From assembly GCA_025786725.1 (NCBI GenBank), contig JAHLTZ010000007.1:310001-374000 (forward strand): DNA of 64,000 bases, in the 5' to 3' direction. The DNA is from Syncephalis fuscata. Its lineage: Eukaryota; Zoopagomycota; Zoopagomycetes; Zoopagales; Piptocephalidaceae. The notes beneath the pieces were generated by a model. The model worked only from the letters and a program-made list of their open reading frames with translations. It was not told the DNA's origin and ran no database searches. Positions 1-11,622 of the stretch are shown piece after piece (within the stretch, counting starts at the first letter, position 1; each line of letters starts with the position of its first letter). The translations under genes were made by a program, and so were the position numbers.

Positions 1-991
1 CTAGTCTTCATTGCTACTAAGCTCGGCGAAAAAGTCATCCATATCTGCATTTATAGCAAATTAAAATTAGCGAATTAATTGAGCAATAATCAATAGCTTA
101 CCCGTTTTAACAGCCTTCTTTGCATTCTTCTTTCGGTTAGATTGCGTTGCTATTACGCCTTCAAATTCGTTACGTTCCATTGCTACACGGATCTGTTCGC
201 GAATCTTATTGCGTTGTTGCAATGTATGTTCGCTAGCATCGTTATTATTATCCTTATCGTCGGATGTTGTTGGAAATAATGCAATATATTTTTGTCCGGC
301 GGGAAAGTGCTGCAAAATATTAGATGATGGCGTAGTGTGTTGCATATACACTGTTACTTACTATGACATAGTTTAGATCAATCTCAAGGTCCTTAATCTC
401 ACCATCCAGCCTTCTTTGCTCTTTAATTGTATTGATACAAATATCAGTAGCTATATATTATGTTATTAGTAATAGTAATTACCTTGCTCATCAATATTAT
501 CAGCCACCTTTAGTTTTTCTAGTCGTTTTTTTGTTTTTTCCAATTTTCGTCGCACTTTCTGCTCCTCTATAGACACAAATAGTTATTATTGTTTTCCATA
601 CTTTGATATCTAGACCATAGATTTACCAATAAATCGGACCATTTTATATTTACTTGCGCGTCGTTTCTCAGTAGCTGCACGGCTGCCTTCTTCCAATTGT
701 AGCTGCAATGCTTTCAATCGTCGTTCCGAAGCCACTTTTATATCAGCCGTAATAGTTGGCTATCGTTCATTCAAATAAGCAAAGACTCATAACAACCGAA
801 CAACTTACTCGTCGTAAAAGACGCTCTGTATCGCGAATTCGTTTGCGAATGGTGGCATTGCTCTCTCGTGTATCATTCTTGTTATTATGTCGTTTCTTAT
901 ATGGCATGAGACGGCTTGAATGGTTATTGCCCGATGCTCCAGAAGAGCCTTGAGTACGGTTTGCTTCAGCCATTCTTGAAATATTTTCCAT
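1..991 (-). CDS. EFG1: Efg1-family rRNA-processing protein
   Basis: Nucleolar protein of the 40S/18S rRNA processing machinery, by family. Six exons join in one frame: 991-809, 759-627, 566-483, 450-362, 309-102 and 44-1, giving 246 residues; the yeast protein is of similar size. Family landmarks visible in order are an IRKRIRDTERLLRR motif near residue 48, the basic helix KYKMVRFIEEQKVRRKLEK about residues 95-113, and DLNYVI next to KYIALFP where exons 4 and 5 meet. The C-terminus is lysine-rich and ends in an acidic tail. The stop codon is at bases 1-3, so the gene is complete by chance. Introns are 45-60 nt with GTAAGT or GTAAAT donors. It is divergent from LEO1. Confidence 0.9.
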
Positions 992-1178
992 GCTGTATAT
1001 TGTTAAAAAAGAAAAATAAAAGTGGCAATGAAGTGTTTGTATTGTTTGCTTATAAACTGTTATTAATTAAACTGTGTAGTTCCATTTCTTGTTTCAGGTC
1101 GTCAGTCAACAGACACTCAGTGCTAATCTTTTACACCACGCGATATACTACGTGAAGACACGATAGCTCAGGATTATT
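992..1178. promoter_or_regulatory. Divergent promoter region between EFG1 and LEO1
   Basis: A 187-bp gap separates two divergent start codons (991 on minus, 1179 on plus), so it must hold both core promoters and 5' UTRs. No canonical TATA box stands out on either strand. The assignment is positional only. Confidence 0.5.
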
Positions 1179-2861
1179 ATGGCAAATTTACATCAACCAG
1201 CTGAAATGGCGATAGCTGATGAACTACGGAATGTAACCAACAGCGAGCACAATGATGAAGCAGATGATTTATTTGGCAGTGGGTCTGACGACGCGGATGG
1301 TGACAGTCGCCCAACTGAAGCAGCTACTTCCAATGCAGCAATTAGACGACGTGGTCGTTTGGCAGTAGAATCAGACGATGAGAATGACGATAAAGATGGA
1401 GACAAATTGGCACTACCAAATAGCCATGAAGTAGTGGATGATAATTCGTAAGCGAAGGATGTTAATATTAAATGTTATATTTATGTAATTAATCACTAGA
1501 GATGATGAAACGGGTCTGTTTGGAAGTGATTCCGAGGCTGAATCTACAGGATCAGTTACCAATGATGTAGGTGGTAAAGCATCTAGGTAAGTGTTATTTG
1601 TACACTCTACACCGATGACAGACTAATCAAATACTACATCTATATCTATAGAGCAACTCATAGTGATGAAGAAATGGATGAACCTATTGCACGAACACCG
1701 CCACCAGCTCTTCGTATTCATCTTACGCAACCATCAGCTCCTGTTAGTGGAGAAGATTCGGTAACTATTGAATTAGTGGTTAGTATTAACTATTACTTAT
1801 GATTTGCAGTCGGATTATTATTTGGCCCGTCTACCAAAACACTATCATTTAGAAACAAAGCCATTTGACCCAAGTTCATATGAAGCGGAAATATTAGAAG
1901 TGTTAGATAAGGAAGGAAAGACGCAAAATACTGATGAACAGAGTAATACAGAAGGTAAAGGACGCAACGCTAATAGCGGCGACGAGGAAGCAACACAACA
2001 AGCAACTCAGTTGCGTTTACGAGTACAAGGTGCACTACGCTGGCGACATGCGCCTCAGTCGGCTACTGAAACCAATACAGAAGTAATGAATACATAGTTT
2101 TATTTATCATCTAGTTTACATTTATGTTAGGTGGAATCGAACGCACGTATTATACGCTGGTCCGACGATAGTCTATCACTTTATGTCAATGGAGAACTAT
2201 TTGATATTGATCGACAGCCTATGCATGATGAACACCATTACGCACTTACCCATCATCCTGAAGAGGGTGTTTTAAAGGTAGATCGTCGTCTTACATCTCA
2301 TCTGGTATTCCGTACAACTTCAGCCACTGGATTAGCGGCTCAATTGGAGGCAGCCTCGACGGAACAGAAGAAACAGACTAAAGCAGTTCTGGTGTTTGAA
2401 GATCCGGAAAAGCTGCAGCGACAACAAGCAGAGGTAATAGACAAAGCTAGTTGGCATAGTAATGTTTATAATGAATTATATAGGTTGAGAAGCAACGTTT
2501 ACGCCATGAACGTAAAATTGCCTCCTATACACAATCTCGTGTAGCACGTCAATCTGCACGGCAGTATGCTGATTCTGGTTTGACAGTTGATGATTTAGAG
2601 GCTGAAGAATTAGATGACCGAATGGAAACGGACGATTATAGTTATCGAGCACGTGGAGGACGGAACAGACGACAAGGCAACGAATTAAGTGATTTTATTG
2701 TAGATGATGAAGATGAAGAAGTAGATGAAGAGGCGGACGAGGAAATGGTCAGTCATAAAAGTCGTCGACAACAACGCTATCGACAATATTCTGACGACGA
2801 TGACGATGATGATGAAGATACTAATAATAACAATAATGATGATGATGATGATAAGTCATAA
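1179..2861 (+). CDS. LEO1: Leo1, PAF1 transcription-elongation complex subunit
   Basis: Leo1 is a subunit of the RNA polymerase II-associated PAF1 complex. Six exons (1179-1447, 1500-1586, 1652-1760, 1810-2082, 2131-2433, 2484-2861) join in frame to 472 residues. The order is typical of the family: an acidic Asp/Glu/Ser N-terminus containing DDLFGSGSDD and GLFGSDSE, then the Leo1 core beginning at YYLARLPKHYHLETKPFDP, then ESNARIIRWSDDSLSLYVNG and GVLKVDRRLTSHLVFR, then a basic helix, then a very acidic Asp/Asn tail. The start is the first in-frame ATG after the divergent promoter. Introns are 48-65 nt. Confidence 0.93.
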
Positions 2862-3839
2862 AAGTTCAACTATCAATATGGTATAAAGTATGGTTCATCA
2901 TTATTGCATCTATACTGTAATGGTACTACTGTTATTTCAACACTGTTTTATAGCAATAAACATAGTATAAGCATGGTTTATTTAGCCGATAGTAGTCAGA
3001 AGTGAAGATAGAATAACGGATAATAATAATAAATTATAGTGTAATATATGTGATCCTGTATTATTATATAAAAGCTACTTCACTTCAAGCCCCTGCCCTT
3101 AAAGTGGGGACAAAAAGATCCATAGTTTGAATAATAAATTATCGATTAGTTTTTACTACTGATAAGTGGTTTATTGATATCGCGTTGCTTATTTATTCAT
3201 TTAAACTGTTAATTTATTGTTCCATCTTCTAGAATATAATTATATTTCATCATCTTAATAATGACACTTTCTATGAATACACTTGTCTTTAAAAAATATC
3301 AACTTTGATTGTATTTCCTATTACACTCAGTTACATTGCCAAGAAATAGCTAAATAGGAAATAATTTAATATTTCTATTAACTGATTTATTGAATACGGT
3401 TATAAACTGATCCAAAACCTTTTATAAATATAGACATATTGCCAAGCACTATGTCCCCCATGGCAAGCAAAGGTGAAGGTTTTAGCTGTCATATAATTAT
3501 TAGTATTTATTTTGATAGTATCACATGAATGAGCTGCTGTGTAACCATACACCCTGTTGCTGTTTCCTCTTTAAATATCTAACATATAGTGCTTGGCTTT
3601 TGCCGAATATCTATTACTTCTTATTCTTTTCGTCCTTCTATCGAACTATCGGCTGTATATTGTCGCATCTATTTCATATCACTCTTTTCGATCCAAGTTA
3701 AGCTGGTCTTAGCCTACCTGTCGTATATAACCTTCTCCGCCACTACTGCTCCACAACTCCACAACTTACCATTTGTTGTTATTATTGTGTGCTTGTATTT
3801 ATCAGACTATTGCTTTAGTTAATTTCAAACTAGCACAGC
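2862..3839. other. Intergenic, no gene seen
   Basis: AT-rich spacer between LEO1 and the DUF4112 gene. A 77-codon open frame at 3589-3822 has no recognisable domain or flanking splice logic and is probably 5' leader or promoter sequence of the next gene. Confidence 0.5.
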
Positions 3840-4695
3840 ATGGCAACACCTGCTCGAAGCTCAAGTCTTTTGACCAAATCGGTAGCCACTGCGGCGGCAA
3901 GTGAGATAGCGCGGAGAGCTTTACAAAGCAGTAGCAACAATAGCGCAGCTTCTTCACCCCCACCGGCCCAGCAAAAGAAAAATGGCAAAGTCTCTAGGAA
4001 TAAAACCACGATGGCTGTAGCCATTGCCCGACCTGTGGCAGCGATGGCTGCCACCGCAGTTACAGATGCTATTATAAAACAACAATTGTCGTCATCGTCG
4101 GCCGCAGCAACACCGCCTGTGCCCCGTCCAGTACACGCGGCTACTGCACCACCAGTTATTATGGTGGCCGAACCATCTTCTTCAAATCAATTCAATAAAA
4201 TACGGCGTAAAACTCGTCCTAATATGCCCCACCACCGGTACAACCGTCTTCTACCTGAGGATCGCGATGCATTTAAAGCGTTTAGATCACGGGCTAAGTG
4301 GCTTGATGGCAAGAAGACCTGTTGCTGTTGCCTCACTGTCGGTGTAGATCCATTGATTGGACTACTACCGGTTGTGGGTGACTTTGCCGGTGTTGTTCTA
4401 GCCACCATGCTGTTGTATACTGCCATGCACACTTGGCAATTACCACGTGCCTTGATTTCTCGTATGATCCTTAATATTGCTATTGATGCCCTGGTAAGTA
4501 ACAATACTGCTGTTTCTTAGATTAGTCCTAACAACAACACATTACTATATGACTGCTTAATAGGTGGGATTTGTGCCAATTATCGGTGATTTGGCCGATT
4601 TCATGTTCAAATGTAACTTGAAAAATTCTGACCTTCTCGAAACATTTTTAATGGAGAAAGCCAGTCTCGCCCAGCAGCCTATGGCAATGGCTTGA
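3840..4695 (+). CDS. DUF4112 domain protein
   Basis: Two exons (3840-4493, 4564-4695; 70-nt intron with GTAAGT donor) give 261 residues. The first half is low-complexity Ala/Ser/Pro. The C-terminal half carries the DUF4112 hallmarks: a DPLIGLLPVVGDFAG motif, a hydrophobic segment, then a second GFVPIIGDLADFMFKCNLKN motif that starts exactly at the exon junction. DUF4112 proteins occur in fungi, algae and bacteria and are predicted membrane-associated; their biochemical role is unknown to me. The cysteine cluster KKTCCCC precedes the first motif. Confidence 0.85.
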
Positions 4696-4927
4696 GTACC
4701 GTTATTGCCATTGTTTATTCGTTCTATCCCAGTAGTTATTGGCAACATTGTTTATTTGTTTGTTTTTCTAAAATTTATAAATGCATTTAAAACAATACAC
4801 AGTAATGATTTGCATATTTTGATATTTTACAATGATTTCAAATATAATAATGTTTTAATCATTGTAACAAATAACTTCTAATGTGTATTAATATAAAATA
4901 ACAATCTTTGCAGGCAAGCAAGTATTT

Positions 4928-7316
4928 CTAAGCAGATGATTCATTAAGCGACTTGATAACCGTGTCCAAGGCGCTGTACCATTTGTCACGAATACTACTG
5001 CTATCAGCAGCTAGTAGGTAGGGACGCTCGGGCGTTATTAGCTGGAAGCAAAATGGTCTTTGTTTGGACGGTGGATCTGCTATCATTTGAACTGCTTGTA
5101 CTTGGGCCAAAGGGATTAGCTGGCGTACTGTCGATTCCTATAGTGTTATAACAATGTTTAAATTAGATACTTATATTATATATCAATCAGCTAATTACCT
5201 TTTCATTTTTATAATAGGCTAAACGATTATCACGTAGAACAAACCATCGTTTTTGCCATGCCTAGTCGTTCAAATGTTATTATTAAAATAAAAGACATAA
5301 TAAATAAATGATGCGGGTCTTACCCGAATAATGCCCACCTTGTTATTCTGTGATTGCTTTGTTAAGTAGCCTTGTAAAGGTTGATCAGAGCTATTACCCG
5401 TAACATCTGCAAGTATCGTATCTTCTTGCTGAGATGCGGCTCCTGTATTGATCGATGTTCCCGATTGGTTACTAACGGGTGCACTGCCACTTGTTTTTGC
5501 TGTTCCATGCTGAATACCAGAGCTGTCTACCGATGAGCGCGTTGTGGCCCATGAGGGCAATAATGAACGGCGATGATTGGCTGGCTTTTCTACCGGCGCT
5601 TCTTCTTCTTTGGTAGATGAACGACGGCTTCGTGCGGCTTGGCATGCCTCTCGCAACGCATGTGTCCATCCCAGTAGTTCTTCCGGTGATCCGGCTTGAA
5701 AATAGTATTTGCGACGCGTGGTAAGCACACCAAACACATTCACACGCTTCTTTCGCGGGATGGCCGCCACTGCTTTTACTTGGGCCAAATCGATAATACC
5801 CAACGATTTATATTCCTATTATTTCAATTAATGATGAGGTTCTAACAAAGATTAATTTACTTACACGTTGATCTTTGTAATAAACAAGTTGTGTAGGTCG
5901 TAGTACGAACCAACGCTTTTTCCATATCTATAATATATATTCGCTATTAATATATACTACCTATGACTATCAACTCTATAACTTACCTTTCGCGGCCCTC
6001 CTCGCTTATGGAGCTGGCCACTTTTGATAATATGAGCTGAAGTAAGCGTATTCAGTGTCTCATCCCGTGTAATCATTTCTCCTTCCTCATAATCTTCGTC
6101 TTCGCCTTCATCCAAATCATCTACTTCTTCGGCATCGGCTAGAATGATTGCTGCTGCTTCTTCGTCATCCGACATTAGATCAAATTCATCATCTGCGTAC
6201 TCATCAAAGCTAGTTTTCTCTATATGTTTGTTAATATGCGCATCTTCTTCATTCTGGCTACTCATTGGTGTAGCAGTAATTGCCGCATCTTTATGCAAAC
6301 TACTTTCAGCCATTTCATTAGCTGGTTCAGTCTTGTGCACAGTAGTAGTGGCAACAGATGCAGGTCGGCCAGATGACTCTCTTTGAACTACAAATGTTAC
6401 TGTACGTCCATTGGAAGCACTTGTTGCGCTGATCTCCAATGGTGCTTGTTGTGAATTAGGAGCATTCAGTGCTACGGAGCGGTGAAAATTTGTTTTGTCT
6501 GGCAAGCTAGCGACTGGAGATACGTGGCGTTTAAGAGGCGTTGTATGTTGCGGCTCTTCATCATGTAGTGACGCATTGTCAGAAACGGCAGCTGCACGAG
6601 TCTCCCGGATTGAATGCAGCCATGAAAGCATATCTTCCGGCGATGGTGCTGCAAAGTAAAACTTTCGCTTTGTTGTTACAACGCCAAATACGTTGGCACG
6701 CTTTGACTTGCGCTTTTTTGTTCTTTGAACTTCTGCACATGCCAAAATACTATCCAATGGAATGATGCCCAGCAATTTATACTCCTATATATATATTCAT
6801 GGTTAGCGTCACCAAAATCATATTTTACTAGCATGGTAACCATCGACTAGCGCTGAAGCATTCTATATGTACCTTTTGGTCCTTGTAGTAGACTAGTTCG
6901 CTAGAACGTAATATAAACCAGCGTTTCTTCCAGGCCTAGTTGTATTTAACAGATATGAATACAACCCTGTACAAAATGCCAATGCTTACCTTGCGTATCT
7001 CGCCTCGTTTCATTAGATAGCCGGAATAGATTGTTTGTTCACGGGTGACTTCTGTAAGTTGGCTTTTACTTAGATTCATTGCTTCCAACTCGTATTGCTC
7101 TTCTGATTCATAGTGCAGAGCGGCTTCATCGTGGCCGCCACTTGCTTGTCCAGGCTCATTCGTGCAGTCAAATAGCTCTGGTTCCGAGTCTGATTCATCA
7201 GAAAATGGAATAGGATCGAGCTGAGCTCGTGGCGAGCGGCTGCTGCTGCTGTTCTGTTGTTTGGCCGTCTCGGCGGCGATGCCGGCCGTGGCGCTGCTTT
7301 GTTGCTGGGTTGACAT
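4928..7316 (-). CDS. Triple PH-domain protein
   Basis: Seven exons (7316-6990, 6935-6873, 6784-5987, 5927-5865, 5815-5324, 5261-5199, 5137-4928) join in frame to 671 residues. Three pleckstrin-homology domains follow one another. Each has a glycine-rich first strand, a KRWFxLRxxxLxYYK core, a second half ending in a helix with a Trp (SWLHSIR, GWTHALR, KWYSALD), and long acidic or Ser-rich linkers between. PH domains bind phosphoinositides or proteins, so a membrane signalling scaffold is likely; no catalytic domain is present. Each KRWF core is a separate 63-nt, 21-codon exon bounded by introns at the same place in all three domains. Confidence 0.88.
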
Positions 7317-8104
7317 GATAGAGACAAGTGTCTTATTCTAAAGTACACTGTGCTCTAGTATTGTTATCAAGTGTTTGATGTATAATGCAATAGATGGATA
7401 GATGGATAGATGGGTAAATGAATCACAGACCAAGGAAGATGAGTCTTTACTGAATATTGCAGGGGAAAAGTGAGCGAAGCATGTTACGGGATGGGAATCG
7501 TTGTTGCATGTGTTTCTCTATTAAAAGCGTGACGGGCCGCGTGTCCTTAACCAAGGGGGCTATACTATTTCAAGTTGAACCGCATCAATACTAATTCTGC
7601 CTAATGGAAAAGCCGAACTAACAGCCAATTATTATTGACCACTTTATTCTTTATTCCTTACTATTGACCTGTTATATTATACTTATTGCTTCATTAATGA
7701 TATGTTCTATAATGCTAACCTTTAGCTTTGTAATCCATACAACTACACTCATACAGTCATTCAAACAATGTCAGTAATTTATCTAATTAACTATCTTATC
7801 TCCTTTATTACTATTAAACAATTTATTAGTCTTTATTGTAATCTAGTGGTCAAATGATTATTTTTAATACCATTGAATCTAATGAACATGGTGATGGGTG
7901 GTGAGTGACATTAAAGTCTAAAATACTCATCATTGTAGATTTATTGTCCAGTATGCAAATATTCAGTGTACATATATCCTCTATTCATATATATCATTCC
8001 CATTATATCATATACTGCTATATACTAGTTATGCTATTTTGGATATATTATATTGTTATATGTCCCAATTACATATAACTTGCTAAATGGATTAGGTGAA
8101 TGAG
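7317..8104. other. Intergenic with a GATA microsatellite and a decayed repeat
   Basis: Short GATGGATA-type tandem repeats lie at about 7390-7415. From about 7800 to 8050 the sequence is a diverged copy, in opposite orientation, of the interior of the adjacent inverted-repeat arm; the same phrases around the GTGGTCAAATG and TGGTGAGTGACAT motifs recur. No coding sequence is seen. Confidence 0.5.
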
Positions 8105-9582
8105 TCGATATTTATCAATAACAACGCTAGAACAAAAAGGATAGCTACAATAGCTAGCGCGTACTTACTAGACAATAAAGTTATATATAATATAAAGAAT
8201 ATACAACATTGAGTGACGATTAGCCGTGTTGAAGCTACTGAGCATATATGCATGAGTAGATGAGCGGAATTAGTCGAGATTTATTAATAATAGCGCTAGA
8301 ACAAAAATAAAACTAGTTTTGAATAGAGGAAGGCTAGGCAATTATATAATGATATATAAAATGCTAGATATACGGTGAGAAAGCATGCAAAGCAATGTCA
8401 AAAATATAGTGCATATAGCGCAATAAGTGAAATAAATAATGTATATTGAAGCATATAAACAATAGAATGTATTTAGTATATCATAGAATGGTATATAACA
8501 GTGTGGGACAGAATGGGAATGATATAGGTGAATAGAGTATATATGTGTACTGGATATATGCATACTGGATAATGGATCTACAGTGATGAGTATTTATAAT
8601 TGATGTCACTCACCGCTCATCATCATGTTCAATAAATTGGTTATTATTAGATATCAGCCATTTGACCACCAGAAAACAACAAATGTGATAATGTAATGAT
8701 TAAATAAAACTCACCACTTGTCCCCATGTTCAAGAGAACGAAAATGTAGTTCAGCTACGCGAATGTTATTAAATAAATTCATTTGACCCCAAATCACACT
8801 AAATGGGTAATAAATTGTTTAATAGTGAAGAAATAAACCAACATATAATAATAGCATAATACGAATCAATGGTTAAACAAAAATATGCCATTTAAAAAGG
8901 ACTGTAGATAGACTAGTCATTGTTAAATAAAAGACTCAACCTTTAGATGGCAGTAGTACTTTGCATTATCGCTGATGGTCAATCACAATGATTTTATAAC
9001 AAAAGCTTTTAGTAAAGCTGAGAGATTAGTAAAAAGATAATGAATTATTTGTAAATAATAACAGAAAGAAATAACTAGTGGTTATATTGTTGCTTGGCCA
9101 TGTGGCAATATAATCGTTATTTAGATTGATAAATGGTTAATAGTCGTATTATGACAATAATTGCCTTATTAATAGGCACCTTTGGTGATGCGTTGGCCAT
9201 TACATATCACTATTGTTTAAGTAGTATCGTAACGTACCAATAGTAATATATATTAATAGATACACCATTGTAATATGTAATAATGTGCGTATGGTGCACA
9301 CCATTAATAACACGCACCTACTAGTTTATCGACATCTATACTAACTATACCCGGCACAGCATAACTATTATCCATACTAATGCTATTCTTATCGGTAGTG
9401 TTACTAATAGCCCACTAGTTACGCTTTGTGTTTGCCTATATAACATCTTCACATTCACAAGCAATAATAAATAATGTCGTATTTTCTTTACTTGTACTAC
9501 ACACTCAGCAGCACTATTGGCCTCCCTTTGTTATTGGATGTATTAAGAGTGGCTGCATTGTATAACTATGTTGATTAGCTAC
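8105..9582 (-). repeat. Left arm of a 1.48-kb inverted repeat
   Basis: Every segment I compared is the reverse complement of 20157-21638, including the terminal junctions and a 222-bp stretch that reads identically on the opposite strand. A third, partial copy lies at 39826-40478. The near-absence of differences means recent duplication or ongoing gene conversion. No transposase-like protein is encoded; the 73-codon frame inside it is low-complexity. Confidence 0.9.
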
Positions 9583-9655
9583 TACTACTTACATATAACT
9601 ATCTTAATATTCGTAAAATACCCTTTGTTTAGTTAATAAAATAACTTGGTTTATA

Positions 9656-10279
9656 TGTCAGACTTTAAAATTTTGCCTGACTAATTTACACACCACTTCC
9701 ATTCAGCAATAAGTATTTACCATATGAATTAGCACCTAAAACTAACACATGATCCTATGACGATCAATATCGTCAATATCATTGTCGACGTCATATTATT
9801 ATTATTACACGATTATACTAATTATTTTAGTATACAAACCAACACATTTTATTGCTCAAGTACTACGATAGTCAGAAAGTAGTTGTCGGACTTTGAATTT
9901 TTGCCTGACTAAATTACACACCACTCCACCCGGCACCAAATATTCACCATATGACTAGTCATATGAATTATCTATTCATATGATCAATCCGATGACTAGC
10001 CATATGAACTCACTCCTGACTAACCCATGATCTTATGACGATGATCGCCGACGTCATAGTATCATTATTACTATTATTATTACTATTATTATTATTATTA
10101 CTATTATCACACGGCTATACTAATTATTTTAGTATAAAAACCAACTCATTTTATTAACTAATAAACGATATCTTACATCCAATTGTTGAACTGTCTTATC
10201 TAACACACACATTCTATTGATCAAGTCCTACGATAGTCAGAAAGTAGTGACTTTGACGACAGTAGTGACTTTGACGACA
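9656..10279 (+). repeat. Older solo LTR, interrupted by a younger copy
   Basis: Begins TGTCAGACTTTAAAATTTTG at 9656 and, after the insertion 9884-10266, resumes with GACTTTGACGACA at 10267-10279. It is internally shortened relative to its sibling. TG...CA termini suggest a solo LTR. It lies between the left inverted-repeat arm and tRNA-Glu. Confidence 0.65.
9884..10261 (+). repeat. Younger solo LTR with GTAGT target duplication
   Basis: A 378-bp element starting TGTCGGACTTTG and ending TTGACGACA, bounded by perfect 5-bp duplications GTAGT (9879-9883 and 10262-10266). The duplication lies inside the end of the older copy, showing nested insertion. TG...CA ends plus a 5-bp target-site duplication are diagnostic of LTR-retroelement integration. 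Confidence 0.75.
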
Positions 10280-10346
10280 CTTAGCATAATAGTAATAAGT
10301 AAAAATAGCCGTGTGACTGCTTTTCGGGGCAAAAATAAGTAAAAAG

Positions 10347-10418
10347 CACCGGTACAGGGAATCGAACCCTGATCTCCTCGGTGAAAGCGAGATATCCTAG
10401 CCGTTGGACTATACCGGT
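10347..10418 (-). tRNA. tRNA-Glu (UUC)
   Basis: A 72-nt cloverleaf on the minus strand: 7-bp acceptor stem ACCGGTA/TACCGGT with discriminator G, A box in the D arm, anticodon loop CTTTCAC giving anticodon TTC, and B box GGTTCGATTCC. No intron. Solo LTRs lie about 70 bp beyond its 3' end. Confidence 0.95.
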
Positions 10419-11622
10419 TTTTGTGCTGTGTATTACAACTAAAATTTTAAGCGCTTTAGAATATATATTAGAAATTTAAAATTTTAATAATTTACTTTGC
10501 CGTTACATTATGGCGCTATAATAAATTTAATGGCACTTTTGTTATAATTAACAAATATTTAATTGATTTAGAACGTTTTTTAGTCTGTTTGACTAATAAT
10601 TTTAATAAACATGATATAATAATTAAATTATTTATTTATTTAATACACTCATTTTTATTAAATAATAAATCAAAGTGCTTAATCAATCACAATTCTTATA
10701 ACTTATACCCGTTGCTTATATAACTGTATGATATCTTAAAATACGTATCAATTCAATTAATATTATTATATTTTATTATACATGTATTTACTGCTTATAA
10801 TGTGTGTTTAGCAAGTATTAGTACAACTACTGTTCGTGTCTAATTGTTATGCCCGCCTTATTTATACATTAGTCACTGTTTTTGACCTACTTCATTTCAT
10901 CGCTTTAAGTGTCAGTTTTGCTTACTACTTGCATTATACTGCTTTTGTTGAGTAGTTTGACTAAGTTGTTACACATTCTACTATTATTTAAATAATGATA
11001 TTGATCGTTGATTACGTTCACTTATACAGATAAAGTGGCTGTAACTAGTCTTATTAAATGCTGCTAGTTTAATTTAACTATACAAAGCTACTTTGTATGT
11101 TTTGCATGAACATTTTGAACACAAGTTATCACATGCCTAAACGCTGTAGATTTATATAGCATATTTATAATTTAAATGGCCAACATTGTCATGTTATTTG
11201 CTTTATTGATTTTATTGTCTAATTAAAGGCCAATGTTGGCACCACCATAAATTTATATTTAGAAAATAGCATACAAAGTTTTAGCAGATTACTAAATATA
11301 ATTGAAATAAAACTATTGTTTATTACTACATGTTTGCATAGCTGAATAAACACAGCTAAATGCAGTCTTGTTAGTAGTATAATAGTACTGTTGGCTAAAA
11401 GTTGAATAAACTAAAGCATTGAACGGAACTTGATATATGGATGAACTGAAAGGCATACTTGTCAAATGATCTTGTTTTATGCCAAATGGGCACTTAAGGT
11501 GTGCTGAACAATTAAACCGCTGCATTACCAATGCTAACATATTGGAGATGCAAGTTATTTATGCTCATAAACATATACAGCTCATGTCATATATCTAGTA
11601 TATCGGCCAGCGACGTATGATC
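10419..11622. other. AT-rich spacer; probable 3' UTR of the micro-exon gene
   Basis: No recognisable gene. A 75-codon minus-strand frame at 11313-11540 contains several Cys but lies beyond the stop of the micro-exon gene in a different frame, so it is treated as 3' UTR or chance. Confidence 0.4.

Noticed and set aside
8342-8563. 73-codon open frame identical to one at 21175-21396
   Set aside because: It is identical because it lies in the inverted repeat; the translation is low-complexity Ile/Ser/Tyr/His with no domain, and the third repeat copy does not contain the frame.
11313-11540. 75-codon Cys-containing frame downstream of the micro-exon gene
   Set aside because: The micro-exon reading frame stops at 11623 and no donor joins the two; more likely 3' UTR.
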